Assembly (NCBI RefSeq): GCF_016097555.1
Contig: NC_054707.1
Span: 46,116,692-46,180,691, forward strand
Direction: 5' to 3'
DNA length: 64,000 nucleotides
Origin: Gigantopelta aegis
Taxonomy: Eukaryota > Mollusca > Gastropoda > Neomphalida > Peltospiridae
Shown: one piece after another, positions 57,885-64,000 of the stretch
Position numbering within the stretch: position 1 is the first letter of the stretch
Layout: every line of letters begins with the position of its first letter
Notes under the pieces: generated by a model
Databases searched by the model: none
The model's input: the letters and a program-made list of their open reading frames with translations, nothing else
Told to the model about the DNA's origin: nothing
Program-made: the position numbers and the translations under genes

Positions 57885-58490
57885 GTAATATCAGAAGCAA
57901 CAGCAGCAGCAGGAGTAGTAGTAGAAGTAGTAGTAGTAGTAGTATTAGTAGTAACAGCAGCAGCAGCAATAGCAGAAGTAGTAGTAGTAGGAATGGAGTG
58001 GTGGTGGTGATAGTAGTAGTGGTAGTAGTAGTAGGAGCAGTAATAGTAGTAGTAGTAGTAGTAGTAGTTGTGGTAGAAGTAGTAGTAGTAGTAGTAGTTG
58101 TAATAGTAGTAACAGCAGCAGCAATATTACAAGTAGTATTAGTAGTAATGGAGGTGTTGGGAATGGTAGTAGTAGTGGTAGTTTGTAATGACAGAAGTAG
58201 TAGTGGATGTGGTAGAAATAATAGTAAAAGTAGTAATATTAGTAGTAATTATAGTAGTAATACTGGTCGAAATAGTACTCATTAGTAGTAGTAGCAGTAG
58301 CAGTAGCAGCTGTAATAGTAGTAGTAGTAGTAGTGATAGTAAAATAATAATAGTAAGACTACTACTACAACTACTACTACTACTATCACTGATATTACTA
58401 TTATTACTACTACTATCACTGCTGCTGCTACTACTACTACTACTACTACTACTTCTTCTACTACTACTACTATCCTATACTACTCCTATT
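57885..58490. repeat. AGT then ACT trinucleotide tract
   Basis: AGT/AGC units to about 58340, then ACT/GCT units. The switch of strand near 58345 is part of the inverted duplication. Confidence 0.92.
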
Positions 58491-58937
58491 ATCCTGTTCA
58501 ATTATTTAGACCCAAAGTTTTTTGCAAATGTTACGTTTATGTCCTATTCGATATTTGTTTTCTTTGCATTTACATGAAAACAAACCCAAACCCCGACAGG
58601 TTTTATATACAAATCATCATATAAAATGCACGAAGTTGACTTAATTCCACTTTTTAAAAATCTCTGTGTCTTTTCAATGCACGTTATTTCTCCTATAAAT
58701 AACTACGGTCATTTGCATATCAAAAGCATCATTCTATAGTGCGTTTCGAACTAATGTTCGGTTCTATCGTCCTATCCGCACAAATCGTAGTATGACCTAT
58801 ATTTAAGAAAATATCTGTAAACATGAAGCAGGCGCGGATTCAGGTGGGGAGTTCAAGTGACAAAACCTCAGTTTGAAAAAAACAATATGTATCAAATATT
58901 ATAATTATATTGTGGAATACACAAGCGCGCGCGCTGA

Positions 58938-58939
<2 letters not shown>

Positions 58940-59004
<65 letters not shown>
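58940..59004. repeat. (GA)n tract
   Basis: Uninterrupted GA repeat before SINE sequence. Confidence 0.92.
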
Positions 59005-59005
<1 letters not shown>

Positions 59006-59480
59006 GTCATTTATGTAACGACGCACTCAACATATTTTAATCTATGGTTATATGGTTATAGGGAGAGAGAGAGAAGAATATGGTATGCATGCGATTGGTG
59101 GAGGTGTGACCCTCTGCACAACCCCAACCCCACTTAAGGCTTCTTTTGTATATGGAGCGGGACGTAGCTCAGAGGTAAAGCGTTCGCTCATGGTAGGTCG
59201 ACTGATCGATCCCACATGGTGGACCCATTGGGTTGTGTCTAGTTCCAGCCTGTGCACCACAACTGATGTAAGAAGGCTGCGGTATGTGCTATCCTGTCTA
59301 TGGGATGGTGCATATAAAACGTCCCTTATTGCTTATCAAAATTGCTTATCGGAAACAGTGGCCCATGTGGCGGTAGCGAGTTTCTTTCTCACTGTCATAA
59401 TGCTCCTTAACCGTTTTGTCTGACGCCACATAAACGTATATCAAATACGTTGAGTGTGTCGTTAAATAAACATTTCTCTC
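59006..59480. repeat. SINE pair: tail fragment (-) then head B/tail 1 copy (+)
   Basis: 59006-59056 is a - strand tail (GACGCACTCAACATATTTTA). 59155-59480 is a + strand copy with the head AGCGGGACGTAGCTCAGAGG and tail GTGTGTCGTTAAATAAAC. Confidence 0.78.
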
Positions 59481-59650
59481 GTATGTATGTGTAGTCTATA
59501 TGCATTTCAAGTCGATTAGTTTATAGGTTGTTAGGTTGTTTGATAGTGAATGATATGGAAATAAATCGTTTTTGGTGTTAAAGAATTCATGCATACATTA
59601 AAGTAATACTCCTGATGGGTATGGAGAAATAACTTAATCAGTCGACGAAC

Positions 59651-60930
59651 TCATTTCTTCATCACTATCTTCGTTAGGGGGACTATCACAGGGGGTATTT
59701 TATTTCTTATAAAACTATTTTGTTTTCTAAAATCTTCTTCGATCTTTATTACATGTTTAACTGCGTCAGAGAAGTGTGTAGGTTCTCTCCGCACCGTGGT
59801 CATTTTACCATCATTATGGCGAGCTATGTGCCCTTTGACTTGACTCCAGATCAGTTCTATCGGATTGAGTTCAGAATGTCTTGGCGGCAGTCTTAGACAC
59901 AAGTGCCCATGGCGTTCAGCAATATCATCAGTAACAAATTGCTTTGCACATTTGTTACTTTTCACAAGTTCATAAAGAACTGGCTTTGTCATGTTATTCT
60001 TCCTTTTTAGCGTTTAGTGCAGCACATCGTGTAATCTCAGTTAATTTGTTGTGGTAGCTTGCGTTATCCATAACGATAACAGAAGGTTCTGGTAGAGAAG
60101 GGATAAGTTGTTCTTCAAACCATTTGATGACATTTTCATGATTCATCTCACCATGATAGTCTCTGTCTGTTTTTTTAGCATCAAAGATCAATTCACAGCC
60201 ATCTATCAATCCATATTTATCACAGCCAGCATGACAAATAATAAGTCTTTTTCCCTTTCCAGTCACCGAACAGAGTTTAGGAACTCGATCAGCAGCGTCT
60301 GATTTCGGCAGGTGATTGGCGGTACTTGTGCCCGGGTGGATATCTGTCCAGTGGTGGGATGTTGTGTGGTTGACATTCACCCAGGTCTCATCTTGATACA
60401 CTATTAAATACCCCTGTTCTCGTAAACTGGATATTTCGTGGAGATAAGACAGTCTCCTGTCTGATATATTGGCGTCCTCAAAAATCACTTTTCCGGTTGT
60501 AGACATAATTATGTTGGTATTTAAAATCGAGGTCATGGAGTGTTCTTCGTAAAGTTGATATGGATATGTTGATTCCACATTCCTCCCTTAAAGCCACGTT
60601 AATCTTATGTAATGTAGGTAATTCGCCCTCTCTATAAAATCTGCATACTCATCGTCTAATAACATCTTTATCAAATAAATCGATGAGTTTTCGGTCGTGT
60701 TTTTTAACAGTGATTTCTGTGCTCGGATTCGTAGAGCTTAGATTTTTCACAGTTCTTTTTACTGTTGAAACCGAAACTTTAAGTGCAGCGGCAACTGGAT
60801 CGACAATTCGATAAGAAGCATACATAGGTCTACCGCGCTGATATTCATCTTCAAAATAATCGAAAACGTTCTTAATACACGATTTTACATCAACTGAAGT
60901 GTTTTTCGATTTACCCATATTTTTCCTCAA
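59651..60930 (-). pseudogene. IS630/Tc1-superfamily (DDE_3-like) transposase in three frames
   Basis: Three consecutive blocks on one strand in three different frames read as one protein. 60930-60649 has a helix-turn-helix (VSVSTVKRTVKNL). 60578-59994 has the first catalytic acid in YQDETWVN, KGKRLIICHAG, and the second in VIVMDNASYHN. 59992-59651 has the third in LNPIELIWSQVKGH. About 70 residues separate the second and third acids, far more than the 34 of Tc1 elements in this window, so it belongs to a different lineage. Frame breaks lie near 60580-60650 and at 59993. Terminal repeats were not found. It is decayed, but its codons remain conserved enough to read. Confidence 0.85.
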
Positions 60931-61217
60931 ATAACAATAACAAGAATGTCGACCAATACATTTTCAATGAATTTATATACCCTACCTAACTTGTATTTTA
61001 CGTGGTTTACACAGTGCTACAATAGCACGTGTAGTTATAGATCGAAATAATGATGTTATTGACCAAGCAATGCTATCGTATTTTGGACATTCAGGGCTGT
61101 GTATGCGGGATGAAAAAGTGGTTGAACCCATACGAGTCCGAACAATAGCCCTTTGGTTTTTCGCATTACAAATGTAACACCCCACCCCCAAACCCCAGCC
61201 CCTTGCACCACCATAAA

Positions 61218-61219
<2 letters not shown>

Positions 61220-61284
<65 letters not shown>
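61220..61284. repeat. (TA)n tract
   Basis: Insertion site of the transposon at 61283. Confidence 0.9.
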
Positions 61285-61285
<1 letters not shown>

Positions 61286-62891
61286 TACTCAAAAGAATTT
61301 AAGGGTCAAAAATTTATAACCAAATAAGTTTCAGAGTGTATTAGATTGATGATGTAAACTACACCAATTTTTATTTTTATTGTTCCATATTTACAAAAAA
61401 CCACAAATAAACGTCACTGTATACAAGAAAGTCACATGACATGCTGTCAAAGTTGAAGGTTGTCAAACATGGATTTTACACATTAGAACATTCGTTTAAT
61501 AGTGTGTGAATCCACCCCTGGCGCGAATACACTCGACACATCGTTGCCTCATGCTGTTGATCAGACGTCTGAAGAACTCTTGGGGAATGGCCTGCCACTC
61601 TGCCATAAGAAGTTGACCCAGATCATGAAGGTTGGCCGGAGGGGCATGGTTATCCCGAACTCTCCTGCCTAATTCGTCCCAGGCGTGCTCTATTGGGGCC
61701 AATTCAGGCGAATATGCTGGCCAATCCATCCTGGCGATACCTTGTTGTCTGAGAAAGTCCGTTACCACCCTGGCGCGGTGGGGTCTGGCATTGTCATCCT
61801 GCAGAACTGCCCCGCCGCCAATCTGCTGAAGGCCTGGGAGAACCAACGGCCGGATAATCTCATTCAGATAGCGGATTCCATTCAGATTGCCATCCACCAC
61901 ATAGAGGGGGGTCCTGTGGTGGATAGAGATGCCGCCCCACACCATGACGCTGCCACCACCGAAACGGTGACGTTATCTAACGTTAACGTGAGCGAAGCGC
62001 TCCCCAGGACGTCTGTAGACACGAACCCGACCGTCGTTGAACTGGAGACTAAACCTGAACTCATCAGTGAACATCACTCGACCCCACTGAACACGTTGCC
62101 ACCGCAGATGAAGTGTGCACCAGTGACGTCTGGCCGTTCTGTGACGTGGTAGGAGTGGTGGTCGAACAGCCTGGCGACGGCAGCGTAGATTATTGGCTCT
62201 CAGATGATTGCGTATGGTTTGATCAGACACTCGAGTTCCAGTCGCAGTCCGCAGATTGTCACGTAATCGGCGTGCAGTGGTTGTGCGTTGACGTAGAGCC
62301 ATATTGGTGATGTAGCGGTCCTCTCTATTTGTAGTGCTTCAGGGTCTTCCCCAACGTGGACGATTTCGAACAGAATTCGTTGCTTGGTACCGTTGCCACA
62401 GTCGGCCAACGACACTCTGACTGACACCAAGTCTCAGAGCAACATTTCTTTGCGTATTGCCATCCTGAAGCCAAGCAATAGCCCTTCCTCGATCTTCGAT
62501 AGTCAGTTGAAGTCGTACCATTGTCGAATTTGGAGTGTGCACCGTACACGAACGCAAGCTCCAATTATACGGAAATTCAGCATTGGGAACACGGAATACA
62601 CGTGCAAAGCGTGCAAATGAAGCGCTTTGTGAAAAAGCAAGTTATGGGCACTTAGCAGACCTTTCGCTTTCGCCCTAATTTACGTGCAAATGTAAGCATG
62701 TTTTCGCCATTAGAACTAGTCGACAGTGTCAATGACACAGTGGATTTTAATTCATTTTATGGGTTGCTTAGACCCACTTTCGTCAAAATGGAACAATACC
62801 ATGCGTGACATTATGGTCTAGCTAATATAATTGACATTCAGAAAATAATGTCGAAAATATCGTCTGACCCTTAAATTCTTTTGAGTAGTTA
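61283..62891 (-). mobile_element. Tc1/mariner DNA transposon inserted in a TA tract
   Basis: Ends ACTACTCAAAAGAATTTAAG and its inverse match over about 28 bases. The left end abuts a TA microsatellite and the right flank is also TATATA, consistent with TA-target insertion. One transposase lies on the - strand. Confidence 0.92.
61496..62521 (-). pseudogene. Tc1/mariner DD34E transposase with two nonsense codons
   Basis: A single reading frame from MVRLQLTIEDRGRAIAWLQD to RARGGFTHY. It has a helix-turn-helix (QSVVGRLWQRYQ), a second DNA-binding helix set (VSDQTIRNHLR) and a catalytic domain with D in FTDEFRF, D in LQDDNARPH and E in LAPIEHAWDELG (DD34E). Two in-frame stops interrupt it. A TGA follows WGRP near 62338, probably a CGA to TGA change. 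A TAA follows HVNVR near 61972. No frameshift was found. The start is taken at 62521 because the upstream 12 residues do not look like the family. Confidence 0.9.
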
Positions 62892-63350
62892 TATATTATA
62901 TATATATATATATATACGTATGAGTTCCCAATTTAGAGGCAAATTAAATAACATTTTTATTATTATTTGATGTTGGTGGCCTTTGACATTTTATCCCCCC
63001 CCCCCCCGGTCTTCTGGGTCCGGCCCTGCATTAAATTTATTTATAAATTTGGAAAGCACATTCCTGCGGTGTGTGAGGTGATTTGTGTTTATTACTGTGC
63101 TACACCTCAGTTGTGTTAGGTTAGGTATGGTACGCTAATATATAATTTATATAATAAAATAAAAATACATAATACATTAGCTAAATTTATTAAATATAAT
63201 GCACCTACAAGGAAGGGTTACATGTTCTGTTTGTTTACATCTATGTTTAACGGAAAGATTAGACAATGCTGTTACACACTGCAAAACAATAATAACCTTG
63301 ATTTTGTGAAACAAGCTATAATGGCCTTCACGTAGCCTCAGATCCCAATG
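62892..63350. other. No gene recognised
   Basis: AT-rich sequence between the transposon and the right arm of the inverted duplication. 57160-57880 is also without a recognised gene. Confidence 0.45.
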
Positions 63351-63599
63351 TTTTGATATGCAAATGACCTTAGTTATTTATAGGAGAAATAACGTGCATT
63401 CAAAAGACACAGAGATTTTTAAAAAGTGGAATTAAGTCAACTTCGTGCATTTTATATGATGATTTGTATATAAAACCTGTCGGGGTTTGGGTTTGTTTTC
63501 ATGTAAATGCAAAGAAAACAAATATCGAATAGGACATAAACGTAACATTTGCAAAAAAGTTTGGGTCTAAATAATTGAACAGGATAATAGGAGTAGTAT

Positions 63600-63622
63600 A
63601 GGATAGTAGTAGTAGTAGAAGA

Positions 63623-63666
<44 letters not shown>

Positions 63667-64000
63667 CAGCAGCAGCAGTGATAGTAGTAGTAATAATAGT
63701 AATATCAGTGATAGTAGTAGTTGTAGTAGTAGTAGTTGTAGTAGTAGTTGTACTAGTAATAATTGTAGCAGTAGTAGTAGTAGTAATGTTAGTTGTAGTA
63801 GCAGTAGTAATAGTAGTAGTAAAAGTAGTAGTAGTAGCAGCAGTAGAAGTAATAGTAGTAGTAATAGTAGTAGTAGTAGTAGTAGTAGACGTAATAGTAG
63901 ACGTAATAGTAGTAGTAGTACTAGTAGTACTAGTACTAGTAGTAGTAGTGGTAGTGGCAGTGGTAGTGGTAGTGGTGGTAGTGGTAGTGGTATAGTAGTA
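63600..64000. repeat. AGT trinucleotide tract reaching the window edge
   Basis: Same repeat family as 57885-58490. It passes beyond the window. Confidence 0.93.

Larger units (their letters stand above)
58350..63740. repeat. Inverted duplication, arms about 380 bp, 4.6-kb spacer
   Basis: 58350-58725 is the inverse of 63351-63740, nearly base for base, through both unique sequence (CCTGTCGGGGTTTGGGTTTG) and the interruption pattern of the adjoining ACT/AGT repeat. Similarity ends abruptly inside at CATATCAAAA. The spacer holds SINE sequence and two transposase relics. Confidence 0.85.

Noticed and set aside
57851..58577. Ser-rich and Val-rich frames
   Set aside because: Translations of AGT/ACT trinucleotide repeats. 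The frame at 63678-63995 is the same.
61685..62152. 155-residue + strand frame
   Set aside because: Antisense shadow of the Tc1/mariner transposase.

Overview
The window is animal genomic DNA, almost certainly from a mollusc (probably a gastropod). The evidence is intron-split genes with GT/AG junctions, a mitochondrial-clan cytochrome P450 of the kind molluscs carry, and very many tRNA-headed SINEs, MITEs, minisatellites and long dinucleotide tracts. There are no bacterial-type operons. Species identity cannot be fixed from sequence alone.

Two genes can be assembled from start to stop. (1) A four-transmembrane tetraspanin on the + strand (23723-34737) has seven phase-0 coding exons and about 248 residues. 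Its exon 1 was found from the junction logic and the family consensus. (2) A mitochondrial P450 on the - strand (49120 down to 38440) has nine coding exons whose phases close exactly to 550 residues. It shows the C-helix W/R, AGxDT, ExxR, PERW and FxxGxRxCxG motifs. The two genes converge and nothing suggests they work together. In both, a short tandem repeat begins exactly at an exon end and carries copies of the 5' splice site into the intron. This is the most unusual feature of the window.

Layout: 1-10 kb holds SINEs, a Tc1-type element that keeps only the DNA-binding half of its transposase, a 1.5-kb foldback element inserted in a SINE, and a near-perfect hairpin. 10-13.3 kb holds a TTAA-flanked MITE, another hairpin and a nearly intact Tc1 transposon with one frameshift. 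13.7-22.5 kb holds MITEs, a 0.6-kb CT tract, a 41-42-bp minisatellite, a decayed reverse-transcriptase element and SINEs. 23.7-34.7 kb is the tetraspanin with repeat-filled introns. 36.6-49.1 kb is SINEs and the P450, whose introns hold 28-, 40-, 67- and 120-bp arrays. 50-56.4 kb holds a cluster of long hairpins, a Tigger-like MITE, a hAT-type MITE and a TTAA MITE. 57.9-64 kb is an AGT-repeat-bearing inverted duplication that encloses an IS630-type transposase relic and a Tc1/mariner pseudogene.

Most of the sequence outside the two genes is mobile-element debris. The SINEs are modular: at least three tRNA-like heads and two tails occur in different combinations around a common core.
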